A stretch of 64,000 nt of DNA from Maylandia zebra (lineage: Eukaryota > Chordata > Actinopteri > Cichliformes > Cichlidae): NCBI RefSeq assembly GCF_041146795.1, contig NC_135176.1, positions 14,504,286 to 14,568,285 of the forward strand. The letters are read 5' to 3'. Within the stretch, counting starts at the first letter, position 1, and the number at the start of each line of letters is the position of its first letter. A program made the position numbers and the translations under genes. Shown in pieces: positions 12,239-26,035 of this stretch. The notes beneath the pieces were generated by a model. That model was not told the origin of the DNA and ran no database searches. It saw nothing but the letters and a program-made list of their open reading frames with translations.

Positions 12239-15200
12239 GTGTGTGTCTGTGTGTGTGTGCTTCCAATCACAGGTCTGGATTTTTTTATCTTTTGCATCTT
12301 TTTTGTCATTACCTTAAAGAAACCCTGCACAGTAATCACTTTCTCTACTGCATGTTCACAGTGGTCATCCTCTTTTGTAATGTCTGAATTCATTTTCTTT
12401 CCAGTCAGAAGGCAAAACAAGTTGCTTAGTGTCTGTCTCAGTCTTTTCAGTGGATGATTACACAGATGTTTACGTCGGCCTAATAAGAGTTCTTGGAAGA
12501 TTTTATCTGGTGATAGAGAGCCTCTGAACAGCAATGCCATTCCCTAAGGCATCTGCAGGCGTGCACCATGGGTTTGTTGAGTGTCAGAGTGATTAGATCA
12601 CTACTGATGTTCCTCTGACAGGAAATCAGCTGCATATTTCAAGACTGTATCCAAGTCGCCTTGAAGAGCAGAATGGCTTTATAAAGGGACGGCAATTGTT
12701 TTTTAATACCTGTACACTCTTCAATGTTATTTACTCAAAGCGTCTATCTGAACTTCCTGAACTTGTGATCTCTTTAGATGCTGAAAAGGCTTTCGATAGG
12801 GTGGAGTGGGAGTACTTGTTTGCTGTTTTAGAGAAATTTGGTTTTGGCTATAAATTTATTTCCTGGATTCGGCTTCTTTATTCGTCCCCTAAAGCCAGTG
12901 TTCATACTAATGATGTTTACTCTGATTATTTTGCGCTGGGTCGTGGTTGTCGTCAAGGTTGCCCTTTGTCTCCCTTACTCTTTGCCATTGCCATCGAGCC
13001 TCTGTCTATTACATTGAGATCTTCTTCTGTATTCAGGGGAATCATCCATAATGGAATTACACATAAAGTATCATTGTATGCGGATGACTTGTTATTATAT
13101 ATGACTGACCCGGCATGCTCCATCCCTGCTGTTTTAAGTATTCTGGAGAACTTCAGTTCGTTTTCAGGTTATAAATTAAATTTGGGGAAAAGTGAGTGTT
13201 TTCCTGTTAATATGGCAGCACGTCAACTTCAACAGTCTGATCTGCCCTTTCGTCTCAGTCCATCTGGGTTTAAGTACTTAGGGATTAACGTGACTCGCTC
13301 TTTAGCTGGCCTTAAATCAGCAAATTTGTCTCCTCTTATATCAAGGATCACATCTGATATTCAAAGATGGGGTAATCTCCCACTTTCTTTAATCGGTAAG
13401 ATTAATGTTGTTAAAATGAACATCTTACCAAAACTTTTATTTTTATTTCAGTCAATTCCCTTATTTTTGCCGAAACACTTTTTTGTTTCACTGGACAAGA
13501 TTATTGGTTCTTTCATTTGGGGAGGGAAGCCACCTAGGGTCTCTAAAACTTTGCTGCAGCGATGCAGATTTAGTGGAGGACTTGTATTACCTAATTTTTT
13601 AGTCTACTACTGGGCCGCTCACATCCATAAACTTTGCTACTGGCTAAAATCTTCTGGTTCTTCGTGGTGTAAATGGAGCTATCATCATGTAAGGGCTCTT
13701 CTTTACCGGCTTTGCTCTATTCCTCTTTACCTGTGAGACCCTCTCTGTACACTGATAATCAGGTGGTTCTTAACACACTCAAAATCTGGTTTCAGTTTAG
13801 ACGTCACTTTAATTTTGTAATGCCGTCTTCCTCGGGTCCTCTAAGCGAAAACCATTTGTTTCCCCCTTCACTTTTGGACTCGACATTTTCAGTGTGGTGT
13901 GACAAGGGTATAAAACAGTTCAAACATTTATATGTGGATGGTGTTTTCGATAGTTTTCCCAACTTGTCTTCTCGTTATAATCTCCCTATTACCCATTTGT
14001 TTCGCTATTTTCAAATTCGAAATTTTGTTGCCAAGTGTTTCCCAAATTTCCCCTCTTTACCTCCAGAACAGCAGTGGGAAACTACGTTATCATTTATTCC
14101 TCATCACAGAGGAACCATTTCGAAACTCTATGATGCTATTCTGTCTTTTAGTAACCACTCTAATGTTAAGCTTAAGTGTACATGGGAAGAAGAATTGGGA
14201 ATTCGAATACATGAGGAGTCTTGGGAACAGGCTATAGCGAGAGTACGATCTTCCACCTCCTGTGCTCGTCTTGGACTTATTCAATTTAAGGTCATACACA
14301 GGGTGCATTTTTCTAAATCTAGACTTTCTGAATTGTATCCAGAAGTGGAAAATAAATGTGATAAATGCCACGGTTCTCCTTGTCACCTCGGCCACATGTT
14401 TTTTCTGTGTCCTGAGCTACAAGGTTTCTGGACAGGGTATTTTGCTATTATGTCAACTGTTCTTGGGGTAACTCTTCATCCTTGTCCTCTGATTGCTGTA
14501 TTTGGGATTCCTGTTCGCTCACTTACACTTGATTCCACACAAAAGGACATTATAGCCTTCACATCCCTACTAGCGAGACGTCTAATATTGTTGCATTGGA
14601 AGTCTGTTAGGTGTCCTACTATTTCCCGGTGGCTTAAAGATGTCATGTTTTTTTTAAAACTTGAAAAAATTAAATATACGTTGAGAGGTTGCACAGCCAA
14701 ATTTTTTCACAAGTGGCAACCCTTTATCTCTTATTTTGCTAGTCTAGAGGTATTGCCTGTTTAAATCTACTTTTGTTACTGTTATATTCCTCTAATATGT
14801 TTGATGGTTGTGTTGATCTGTGTGGGACTGGGGGGAGGGGGGGGGCGTTGTGGTTTTTTTTTTCATATATATGTGTGTTTATTTACTTAGGAAAATGAAG
14901 AAAGGTTGATTGTATTTTGGTAACTGCAAGTACTGTTCTTTTTTTCAATAAAAAATATTTTCAAAGACTGTATCCAAGTCAGTCAGGTCATAAAGCATTC
15001 AGGCAAAGAGGGCATTAAGTAGTTGTATCATTTGTTGTCAGGTGATAATGAATGTCTGCCACAACTAAAGCTGCCACTCTGTAGGAAACTAACAAGCCGA
15101 TTGCTGGTGAGATGGTTGAGGGTATTCTGCCAGTGCTAACCTGCTGAGGTAAAATCAACTGACTATAGTAAACATATTAGGATGTAGAATTTCTGAATGT

Positions 15201-18200
15201 ATAACCACAAAGCTAACTGCAGAGGGGATTTTGGTTGTCTGATGAGTTACTTTTCTCCCTGGGTAGTGTGACAGGTTATTTTTTTAATAGCAAGAATCTT
15301 GTTATGTAACAAATTAGTATTAAAAGTAAGATTACCCGTCACTTGATCAGTTTGCACGACTGGAACATTGTCATTAAATCATTGTTATTCAGCTACTGGG
15401 TCAAGCAAATCGGTGGTGGTTACGAATTGGAAAACACTTTATCTTTCTGTTTTCTGTTTCTTTGTTCTGTTTCGTTAATTCACTTTGTGACTATGATACT
15501 AATAAAACATATTTATTTAAAATAGAGTTGAGTTCGAGACCCATTTTTTTGTTTCTTATTTACTTCAAACCTTTTCTTCCTAAACTTGACATTATCACTG
15601 AGCTGATAGTGTGAGTTAACTCTGTTAGCTCCAAACATATTTGCTGGATTGTTACATTTGTCTGCTATGTGTGGTGTCCTGTGGCCCGCGAAGATTTTTT
15701 CTTCATTTTTTTCCTCCTTTCCTTATTTTTTTTTTGTTGGTAATAGAGAGTTTTGAAGCTCATTAACGAGTTTAAGTGAGCTAACTCTGTTTGACCCTAT
15801 TCCAGGATGTCAGCATCCCAGTAAAATCCCTCCACCTTCATTACTCCATTGTGATTGCAAACACATGCTTTTGAGTGCTTACCTTCATTAAACAATGGCA
15901 CAGAAAAAACCTCCAACAACATCAGTCGGTGTTTACAGTTCAAATCAAACATTAACCGTATTGTGCCGCTGGATAATGACAAGAACCATTCTTCTTACTA
16001 TACACTACCCTGGATATTTATGTAATAATACAATGTGGCAGATTTTCAATTAATGGATCCTTTAAGATAACATAATGAATTAGTGAGTGTTGTTGAATGT
16101 CCACACATGCATGTTGACTGTGTAACCTCAGGGAAATTTATAGGCATGTAGGTAGTGAGCTACCTCTCCCATAGGCCAGATTAGATTAGAAAGGATTCGC
16201 TTATTTTCCCAGTACTAAATGTAACGTATGAGGTCACACGAGTTGATGTAGTTGATGTAATTTCTCAGAATCAGTAGAGAGCTAAGTATTACATATTTCT
16301 GTTACAGTATTAACAGCTTAACCAAGAAAGTAGTGAAGATATATAAATAATTAAACAATTTTTTTTTTACATTTATCTTCTTAACTGAGCAGCAGCGTTC
16401 ATTTGTCTAAATCAAATACTGTAAAGAAAGGTCACTGAAACATGCATTTCAAGTAAAACGACATTTTGAGGAGTTGATTTTTACTGTGAACCAAAAAAAT
16501 AAATAAATAAAAGGTGAGGTTGTGCATTTACAAAGATTTCCAGTGTAAGGTAATGGTTCCTTTGACATTCAAAAATGTAGAATGTGAACATAAGATTTTT
16601 TGCTTCAGTCACAGATGTTTATACTGTACTGTGTATCATGACTGTATAAACTAGGGTTGTCTCTGCATATAGCTCAGAAGTGGGATTTACACATTGGTAA
16701 TCTCTGACAGATGTGCAAACAGATGTTATCCAACTGATCCATTGCAACATCTGTCCAGGTTCAGCCCTGCCTGTTGGTGTCGATGTCCAGGTGGAGAGCA
16801 TTGACAGCATTTCTGAAGTAAACATGGTACGCAACTTTTAGATTTCAGTAGTTAATCTAATCAAAAGAAACTGACTTGCTTTCTCTGTTGAAAATGACTG
16901 GTTTTTTTTGGTTTTTTTTGTAGGACTTCACCATGACTCTCTACCTGCGGCATTACTGGCAAGATGATCGCCTGGCCTTCCCCTCCAGCAGCAACAAGAG
17001 TCGGACCTTCGATGCACGTCTGGTGAAGAAAATCTGGGTTCCAGATGTGTTTTTTGTCCACTCTAAGCGTTCTTTTATCCATGATACAACCATGGAGAAC
17101 ATCATGCTGAGGGTTTATCCTGATGGAAATATTCTCTACAGTGTTAGGTAAAAAAAATAATGATATATGTCTCATTGTATTCATAGAGAGATCACTATAA
17201 TTGCATTTTCTGTCATTAACCAGTAGCCAAAATAATGGCTAATACTGGCTGTCATTATCTTGTCTTTTTGAAATTAGAAGGGCCTAAATTTGATGAAATT
17301 GATTGGGATGCTAAAGTATTAGCTAACACTATATGGTAAGGTGGATCTACAGACTCCAGGCTCTGATAAATAGTGTCAACATTAAAATAAAAAATGTTAA
17401 CATTAACACTGATTAACATTAACATTCATTTTTAAAGGATTTCATTCTTTTTTGGATAAGTGTTAGGACAATTACCTGCACATGAAGATGAGCCAATATA
17501 GATAATGCAGACATGCATTAATTCAGCTTTCTTACTAGTGGCCAGCAGGGGGCAACTCTTTAATGAATTCGTGTGAAGTCTATAGGAAAAGGAGCCTACT
17601 GCTTCCTCTAAATATTGCCTTTGTGAATTATGGTCTGAAGTCAAAAAGGAGGATGAACTTATGTTTTAGGGTGGGGTTGTGATTGGCATATTGTTACCTT
17701 GTGAGCACAGTGTATTGATTTCTCTGTCAAACTGAAGCATCAGGCTTCAAAACACGACACAAACACAGTTTCAAAATGAGACCACCAATCGGTGACGTCA
17801 CAGTGGCTACATCTGTGTTTTACGCACAGCCTGTGTTATCGATTTACTTTCGGGGCCAGGCTCAAATGGCCATTAGAGAAACTGTATTGGTGTTTGCTCC
17901 AGCTGGTTTCAGTTTTCAGCCCTGAGGTGCGGTTTGCCAAAAATCAGACCAATGAAGGCATTTGCACCAAAACCCCTTGTACAGTATATACAAATTAGCA
18001 AGGGTTGTTAAACCATCAAGTTTTAAGCTTACATGTCCTGATACAATGAGTTATGGCTTAAATTTTACTAAGACTGTTTGATGAGCATGAACATCACCAC
18101 AGCCCAGTTTAGTGGGCAGGGTATGAAGTGAATATGAGAAGGTGGAACGTAAGCATTCAGACGGCATTCAACATATCCATTTCAGTCACAGACGATGACA

Positions 18201-21200
18201 ATATGGCACAAATTCCCAAATGGCCAACAGCAGCCACAAACTGTGTCAGGCACAGATGCTGTTACTGAATGAATCAATTCAGTCCAGTAGTTTTATTTTA
18301 CACTGTTTCACTGAGATTACTGCAATATTTATGTAGGTATTTATTTAACTGAAAGCTGTGTTTCAGGATCACTGTGACGGCTCTTTGCTCAATGGACTTC
18401 AGCAGTTTCCCTCTGGACACACAGAACTGCTCTCTGGAGCTGGAGAGCTGTGAGTATTAAGCTGCAGTCGGGACATCGTGGTTGCTTGCAAATACCTAAT
18501 AGGATATCCAGTGTTGTTTGCAGAGTAATAATGTTAATTCCTACATTAAATGTACTTGTTCTTGTGCTGACATGTTTTGCTGGTAAACATGTTACACAAC
18601 ATTTGATGCACTATTATGTAATTTAAAAAATTTGGGCTAGAGAAAGCTTTGAGCTTGTTAAATTTTCAAACACTATCTATTTTCTGCACAAAAACGCAAT
18701 TGGATATGCTTGAATGTTATACAGTTGGGACAGAGACAGCTCAGAGTGCATTACCTTACTTCATACTCACAGTAGTAAGCATCACCATCCCCCTTTTGCA
18801 CAAATTATTTATAATCCTCGGGTCATTCAAGTCAGCCTCTGTGCATTATGCTTGTCTATCCTCATGATGCAGGATTTACTGCAATGTTTGTGAATTCTTT
18901 GGTCTTTACCGCTCTCTCTCACTCTGTGTGTCTCAATCATGGATCCTGATCTCAGGGGAGAGTTGGTAGTCCCATTTTTGGCAGCTCTCTCCTCTCCTCT
19001 GAGAGAAACATCCATGAAACTTCTAAGAGAGGCAATACGCGAAGGTGTCCAACCCCAAACGCCCACCCTCTTTCTCTCCTCTCTTGAAGATGCTTACAAT
19101 GAGAACGACCTAATGCTCTACTGGAAGAACGGGAACGATTCATTAAGGACTGACGAGATTGTGCTCTCTCAGTTTTTTATTGAAGACTTCCAGCCTTCCT
19201 TTGGGCTAGCCTTCTACAGCAGCACTGGTATGTCCGGCAGGAGTCTGGGGACACTCTGAGATGTATTCATTTTGAAAACAGCCAGAGTGCTCCAGACCCC
19301 TACAGTTTTTCTAAATAGGAACAGTTTAACATTTTGGAAAATACGCATTACATAAAAAGATTTGACACCACTCTTACAATCGTTTTCTATGGAGATGCAG
19401 CCAGCAGTTGATTAACTTGTCCAAACTTGTGAAAACAGCTTAACCGGCAAAGGCTACAAAATCCAATAACCAGCATCTGTACAGTTTACCAATGAACACA
19501 TTATTCCCATTTCCAGTCATAATGCTTTGCTACAGTAACTGTGTATGGGCGAAAGCTTTTATATGTACACAGACATGACTGAGTGCTATTGATTGTTTAG
19601 GTTCTCTGTGAGAAAGAAAATAACCACATTTTCCAAAATGATGACATGGGAATCAATCCCTCTCTGCAAAGCAGAAAGGTATTGATTATGCAAGGTGTTT
19701 TAGAGTTGTATGGTCTACTTTTTCAAACCCAGTTTCCTTTTATTGTTGTCTGTGTAGAAAGAAACACTAGAATTGGAGAAAGAGAGATTTTCATCTCAGT
19801 TTTAAAATTGTTTGTGAGGGAACCTACAGTATCCAATCTACGAAGATGTTATGTAACTCCGGCATTAAAGAGATTTGCTCTCTCATTTGAGTTCTAGGTT
19901 CTCCCCGTAGGTTCATGTTAGACTTTTATTTTTAATAAGGACAACTTTATTTTCTCCTGTCAGTTACTGATATCACCCTGCTTTGCACCTGCCTGCACTC
20001 CACTGTGTCCATTTATCTGTTTCAGGTTGGTACAATCGGCTCTACATAAACTTCATTCTAAGGCGGCATATCTTCTTCTTCATGCTTCAGACGTACTTTC
20101 CCACCATGCTGATGGTGATGCTGTCCTGGGTGTCTTTCTGGATAGACAGGAGAGCCGTACCTGCCCGTGTCTCCCTGGGTACTAAGCCGTTGAGCCAATA
20201 CGACCAACATAAATAATTACCGAAATTGTATTTTCATCTGGACCGATAAAAAAATATCACCATGCCTAGTTTTTACTTTAAATTCATCTTTCCATTGATT
20301 AACTTTTTGAGAGTGAAATGGTAAGATTGATTTCACTCCCTTGTTTGCCAAATACTGGAGAGATTAGGCGTAAATCAGTCAGGAAGCACATCGTCTCATC
20401 AAATAATTACACCTTGTTTTTGAGATCTAATTGCCCGTATTTAAACTGTGAGAAATTCCCCATAAGGAGGAAGGAGTGGAGGAAGTTTGTCAACCAGGAG
20501 ACCCCAGTTTGCTTGGTATTTTGATAGCTTCGTGCTTTTTGTTATGATTTCACTTGTTATTTTCTTTCTCTTTCCAACTGCTATTTGGTTAAAGTTCAGG
20601 AAAGTAGTGGGGTTTGGATTAAAATATCCTGTTCACAAGATTCTTATGTTATAAGTTAGTGAAACTCACTAACTCACATCATTGTTTTACAATAGGTTCT
20701 CACTTAGGTGCAATGACCTGCAATGACAATGATAGTGAAGTTCCCAGCAGCCAAACAGTAGATATTTCCTGGCTTATGGACAGGAGAGATGAGTGTCACT
20801 GTTCTAATCTGCCGCTCAGCAAGAAAGCAAATAAGCATATCCAACGGTGTCTGCTGGTTCACCATCTATGTTTTCCCCCTCCTACACAGTTAGCTTACGC
20901 AAGGAGATGCCATCATTAAGGCTGGGCTATTTTTGGAATCAGACAGACTCCAAATTCCAATTCTAAAAGCTTTACGAGCAAAAGAGCACTAAATCAGAGT
21001 TAAGCTAGTTTGCATCCAGCAATGATGTAATAATGACTTTGCCTTCTGTAATTAATGAACATAAATACACTTGCATGGTTATATGCTTGTCAAAACCCTG
21101 AGGATGATGATAAAGGATATGCCCTTTCAAGCCCACTGCCCTAAAGTATTTCGATTACATTATCACATTTGCTGTGATTTTTATGGCACAATTGTTCATA

Positions 21201-21934
21201 CACTGAATTCACATTGGTACATAAAAGGTCTTCAAAGGATAATTTCTTGTTATTACTTGTTTGTAGCTACAATAACATTATTCTCTGCAATGTTTCTGCA
21301 GCAACAGTCACAACTGGTTTTTCTGTATTCAGGCATCACCACCGTACTGACAATGTCCACCATCATCACCGGTGTGTCGGCCTCTATGCCACAGGTGTCT
21401 TACGTAAAAGCTGTAGACATCTATCTATGGGCGAGCTTCCTGTTTGTCTTTCTGTCAGTCATCGAGTACGCTGCGGTCAACTATTTCACCACAGTGGAGG
21501 AGATGAAGAAGCTGAAGAGAGCAAAGGTCAAGTTCTTTCTAAAATCTTCTCAAATCTCCTGTCCTATTTAGGCTACGGTATGCAGCCATAAGGCAATCTC
21601 CAGAAACTAACAGTGATCTGCTCTCCTCTCTCTGCAGATGCCCACCTCTTACAATGCTGCTGAGGCTATGGCCTTTGATGGGTGTTTCCACGACAATGAA
21701 ATTGACCTGGCCTCCCTCCCTGCCAGCACCCCAAATACAGAGAGGAACATCCAGTCTCGAAACTCGACTGTCTCCGCACCCACAGAAGGCACCAGGCTAC
21801 ATCGCAAGCACCCTTTAAAACGAAACCTCAGCTTCATCATGAGCAACAGCTACATGATCGACTCATACTCCAGGGTATTATTCCCGCTGGCTTACCTGCT
21901 CTTCAACATCATTTACTGGAGCATGTATGCATAG
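9429..21934 (+). CDS. gabrr3: GABA-A receptor subunit rho-3, complete, 9 exons
   Basis: Exons: 9429-9571, 10147-10259, 16765-16826, 16924-17147, 18367-18449, 19090-19227, 20026-20178, 21333-21526 and 21638-21934. They join in phase to 1407 nt (468 aa), close to the human rho-3 length. This is a pentameric ligand-gated chloride channel subunit opened by GABA. The signal peptide is residues 1-20. The Cys-loop is [15 protein letters not shown] in exon 5. TM1 ([20 protein letters not shown]) is in exon 7, and the pore helix TM2 ([20 protein letters not shown]) is split by the exon 7/8 junction and has Ser at 2', as I recall for rho-2/rho-3. TM3 is in exon 8, and TM4 ends in IIYWSMYA. Wording such as [27 protein letters not shown] and [10 protein letters not shown] matches rho-3 rather than rho-1/2 as I recall them. 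A polyadenylation signal lies at 22307. Which teleost paralogue (a or b) is not decided. Confidence 0.93.
10305..11950 (+). mobile_element. L2-type LINE, 5'-truncated, in gabrr3 intron 2
   Basis: The open frame covers reverse transcriptase from about 10321 to 11718: [61 protein letters not shown] and the catalytic FYADDT near 10858. The endonuclease half is missing. The 3' tail (cttggccaagtctcccttg, aatctcaatgggat, cctggttaaataaagg) is the tail I recall for fish L2 elements. TTGTATTTATTAT occurs at 10292-10304 and 11951-11963 and may be a 13-bp target duplication, though AT-rich sequence makes this less certain. The long frame without stops in the RT suggests a recent copy. Confidence 0.85.
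12176..12260. repeat. TG microsatellite
   Basis: Long (TG)n, interrupted near its end by ttgtgtgtgtc, inside gabrr3 intron 2. Confidence 0.9.
12658..14963 (+). mobile_element. L1/Tx1-type LINE, 5'-truncated, with 17-bp target duplication
   Basis: The element begins inside reverse transcriptase ([11 protein letters not shown]) immediately after the duplication AAGACTGTATCCAAGTC (12641-12657), which recurs at 14964-14980. RT motifs follow: [34 protein letters not shown] and the catalytic [10 protein letters not shown] near 13075, then a C-terminal zinc-knuckle-like segment, [19 protein letters not shown] frameshift near 13700 breaks ORF2 into two overlapping frames (to 13736 and from 13673 to 14764). 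The 3' end is caataaaaaatatttt. This is a clear target-primed retrotransposition product. L1/Tx1 is chosen from the [11 protein letters not shown] wording. Confidence 0.88.
14981..16764. other. Rest of gabrr3 intron 2, no recognised element
   Basis: Unique-looking intronic sequence ending at the exon 3 acceptor. No exon or known repeat family is recognised. Confidence 0.5.
17515..17830. mobile_element. Dispersed teleost repeat in gabrr3 intron 4
   Basis: The words ctagtggccagcagggggc, gaagtctataggaaaa, gaattatggtctgaagtc and gtgattggcatattg match, from memory, a repeat common in fish introns. The class and exact ends are unknown. The rest of intron 4 shows nothing recognised. Confidence 0.45.
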
Positions 21935-22306
21935 CACATTGAGTAAGCAGCTGAAAAAAACAAAAGAACTGTTCCTTTTTTGACTCTTGTCACAACTGCA
22001 CAAATGAACAAAAACAGACGGATAATAATAATAATAATTAATTGATGACATGAATTCAAGTCTGCTGAGTATAGATGTCCTTCTTGATGTCTAATGAAAA
22101 AGTGTTCGGCTGTAACTTGAAGAAAACCTGAGAGCAGCCGTGGAAGTGAACGGCTGATAGTTTAATGAATGTTTACGTGTGTTTCTGGCATGCTTGATTT
22201 TATAACAGAAAGAGTTTTTATCCAAAATGCATAAACATTTGTAGGATTTTGTTTTATTGCTGGATCAGATACATCCATACGTACATTAAATACAGTACAT
22301 ATAGAA

Positions 22307-22312
22307 AATAAA
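22307..22312 (+). terminator. gabrr3 polyadenylation signal
   Basis: AATAAA lies 373 bases after the gabrr3 stop codon, with an ATTAAA at about 22285. The intervening sequence is taken as 3' UTR. Confidence 0.5.
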
Positions 22313-22329
22313 TATGTGTATGCTCTTAA

Positions 22330-24114
22330 ATGTCTGACTCGGGCTTCACATTCTCTTTGCCTTGAACTTAATTGATATTTAGTGCATCACACTTTCAACT
22401 GAAGGGGCCCAGTGGAGCACTTATAAACAAGTTCATGTTTAATATCATCCTCACCAGACAGAAAATTGTGTGTAAAATTTGCAAAAACTTAAAAAATTTG
22501 CTGAATGTGTTGAATTTCAAAAACATTTCATTTAAATGGTTTCAAAGATAAGACTCGGGGGCCTTCATCAGCCTGGCTAACACCCCAATCTAACCCAATG
22601 GGAAAATGTGAAAAAGGGCATAAATTTTGGACTTGTAATTGCATTTCCCCCAGGGCCATTCATACCACACCAAAGAAATGAAGTAATAGATAAACAGTAC
22701 AATGAAAGAAAATTTCCCCTTTTGCAGTATCTACTGTAGAACTTTGTTTTTTCTGTGGACTCACAGTGGGGAAAAAGGGATATTTTCTGTGAATTAACTG
22801 TTGTATAATTACAGTCTTAGCAATGAGTTAAAAAAACGTTTTCTTTAATTTTACACAATTACGTCCTAAAATTTAAGCCCAAAGACTCATGCTGACAGGT
22901 TTCTTTCATTTACTACAGCAGCATTCTTTTTGTTATATTAAGATATCTGAAGAATTAAATATGTTGTTAAACCCCAACCTGGGTTTTTCCAATCTGCCCC
23001 ACTTATCAAACTGGGCTGTATAAATTTGACATCCTGCTATAGATCCATATCTATTTGACAGTAGTGTGTTCTTTTACTGACCTCTGTGAATATCTTGAAC
23101 ACTCTCTGCAGATCAAACCAAAAACACTAAGCATGTTCAGGAGAACACAGCTTTTGTTTTTCCTCAGAACTCCTGGCTCTTCAGGTGTCAAATGTGTGCC
23201 CTGTGTTAGTGACTCGGTATTAAAATCATGCAATCATACCTACACCTTCTCATGACCACAATGGGAAACTTAATGGTCTTCACAGGTTGACACAAATTAT
23301 AAAATAGACACATCTGACCTTACATCCAAATAAGGACTAAGTTGCAGGCTGCACACAGTCCTGAAAGCAACACAGGTTTTTCTATACGAAATGAAATATC
23401 TTGGGTAATATCCGGTGCACAATAACTGCATGGAAATAAAAGAAAGACATTTTCAGCCACTCCCTTATTCACAAGGGGTCACAACAGCAAGCCATGCCGC
23501 ATGTTTATTTTGGTGCATTTTACCTGACTACCTGATGTAACCCCAAAGGGCTTTGAGCCTCCAAGGCAATCGCATGGAAATATGTTAAATTTATTAGTGG
23601 ATGTAGAATGTGAGGGGGAAATGGAAAAGGTTCACTCAGTTGCATAACAGTGTGCTGTGGAACAGAAAGCCAGCAGGACACCAGACTGATAATACCTGCA
23701 ATGGAAGAGCTCAGCGGGAGGCATCTTAATTCAAATTAGGTCTAAATGTGACCATTAGATATTAAAGCTTTACAAAAAAAAAAAGCCCTTTGTTTTTTTA
23801 CAGTTAAACATCTTGAGAAATATGCACTAATTTCCTCTTTTGGTGAGGAGCAACATAGATACTGCTCATTTCTATATCTTTAGCACGATACCGCAGCTAG
23901 GAAATGATTACCTAGCTAAGCAAAGCCATTAAAAACAGGGGAAGTAGCTAAAGGATACAAAAAAATCGGGCTAGCAACATCTCTAATCATATAGCTACTC
24001 TCTTACAAGGTTATCCAACTAGTATCACTGGGCATCTACTTTAATAAATAATACACACATTGTTGCATTCTCAGTTAATTCTTTCCTGATCAAAGTTTTA
24101 CCGCAATAGTTTTA
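22330..24114. other. Spacer between gabrr3 and the Tc1/IS630-like element
   Basis: No exon or repeat family is recognised here. Confidence 0.45.
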
Positions 24115-24268
<154 letters not shown>

Positions 24269-25627
24269 CAGTCCTCACAACCTACTGAAACACACTACAC
24301 CTGAGCTCCATGAATATCAAAATCACTCAGCTTTTCATCCCTCTTGCTTGATGTCTTATGTTATTCAGATCAGAAACAGAAGCTCTGACAATGTCAGCAT
24401 TTTAAAGCTATACCATGAATATTGTGCAGTGCTTTCACCCACATTTTGAGGTTGTAACTGTATTTTGCGGTGCATTTCCTTAATTACAGTTTTTCTCAGT
24501 CGCTTTGGTGCTTTTCTCAAATCACTATTAACATTTGCACAGCAGTTAGTGTATTTCTCAAAACATTTGGTGCAAACTGCAAAACCTAGTGGATAACCTG
24601 CAAAAGCAGGTCACTTGCTCAAAATCGATAATCCATTCCTCAAAAGCAAGTATTCATGTCAATGAAACTGCCGGTGTCATCAAAGTGAGAAGTCTTGACA
24701 CCATCTTTATGAACAAGATAGTCAAATGGCTTTGTCATGTTTTCATTATGACAGTTCACAGTATTCTCTCAGTGTTTTCCAATCCAAAAAAGGTCAGAAC
24801 TCGGTGACGCTACCTAAAAATGCTCAAGACAGCACTATACACTTTTTGTACAGCCATTTACAGGAAAATCTACAGAAAAGTTAGACATTCCTGTAGTTAG
24901 GGAAGTAAGTGAGTACAAGACACTGAATATGTATGTTTCACATTTTTACTGTGTGGGCTGTTTGTAATTCTACAACACTGTGCAAAAGAAAAATACTCTA
25001 CAGTCACCTATTTAGAATAAACATAAGAAACACCCTTTTGGTAGAGCTGTGCACAAATGTGAACAATATAACGGTACATATTGTAACTGAACATACGTAA
25101 ATCCTGCTGGCACATCCAGACGTTCCTGTCTGTCTGACCACATATTCTCATCTACATCACAATGGATATCATCCCTTGCAATGCAATGAGGAAAGTATCT
25201 CCTGGAGTGACGAATCCACCCTCTGCATGACTCTGCTGTGATGTCGTCACATGCTGCATCCACGGCTGCTAGCAGTGCCATTTGCGCATGTGAATGCCGG
25301 TCAAAAACCTTCCACCTCCAGACAGAGAAAAACTCCTCTATCGGATTAAGGAATGGGGAGTAGGGAGGGAGATATTCAACCAGCATTCTATCATGTGTCA
25401 GACACAGATCCAATGTGGCCAAATACACCGTTATCCTCTATGACAGCACTTTGAATTCTTTCAACTTTATTGCATTGTATGCAATCACCCTTGCACAAAT
25501 GGCTTCCTCTTGCTGCTGGGTAAAAACAGGCCTTCTTCCACCTCTGCGAGGTTGTTCACAGTGGTTCTTCCAACATTTGGTTGCATCTTCCGACCGCCCT
25601 CATCCATTGTGAGGTTGTGATTGACAA

Positions 25628-25635
25628 CCCCCCCC

Positions 25636-25666
<31 letters not shown>

Positions 25667-25671
25667 ACATC
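25628..25671. repeat. C-run plus CA microsatellite
   Basis: About 24 C residues followed by (CA)n, inside the IS630-like element and next to the inserted retroelement tail. Confidence 0.85.
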
Positions 25672-25734
25672 CTTACCCCTCTTCCACCATGCTGACCTCC
25701 CATTTCTGTGTCACAGAATTGTAAAAAATGGTAC

Positions 25735-26035
25735 AAACGGAGTTTGCATGTTCTCCCCGTGTTTGCGTGGGTTCTCTCCGGGTAGTCCGGCTTCCTCCCA
25801 CCGTCCAAAGACATGCACTTAGTGGGGATAGGTTAATTGGTTAATCCAAATTTCCCATAGGTGTGAATGTGCGAGCGAATGTGAGTGCAAATGGTTGTCT
25901 GTCCCTGTGTGTTGGCCCTGCGACAGACGGGCGACCTGTCCAGGGTGTACCCCGCCTCTCGCCCCATGACAGCTGGGATAGGCTCCAGCGCCCCCCGCGA
26001 CCCTGAAAAGGATAAGCGGACGTGAATGGATGGTA
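25735..26035 (+). mobile_element. High-copy teleost retroelement tail, copy 1 of 3
   Basis: The sequence runs gcatgttctccccgtgtttg, ccgtccaaagacatgca, gaatggttgtctgtccc-like words, cgacctgtccagggtgtacc, agctgggataggctccagc and ends gcggacgtgaatggatgg. This is one of the most abundant fish repeats. The GATGG-type tail suggests an RTE/Rex3-related LINE or a SINE using its tail, and the class is inferred. Relatives lie at 41836-42045 and 59035-59120. Confidence 0.65.

Noticed and set aside
12166-12540. Minus-strand open frame ending in a Thr-His run
   Set aside because: It reads through the TG microsatellite. The rest has no family resemblance.
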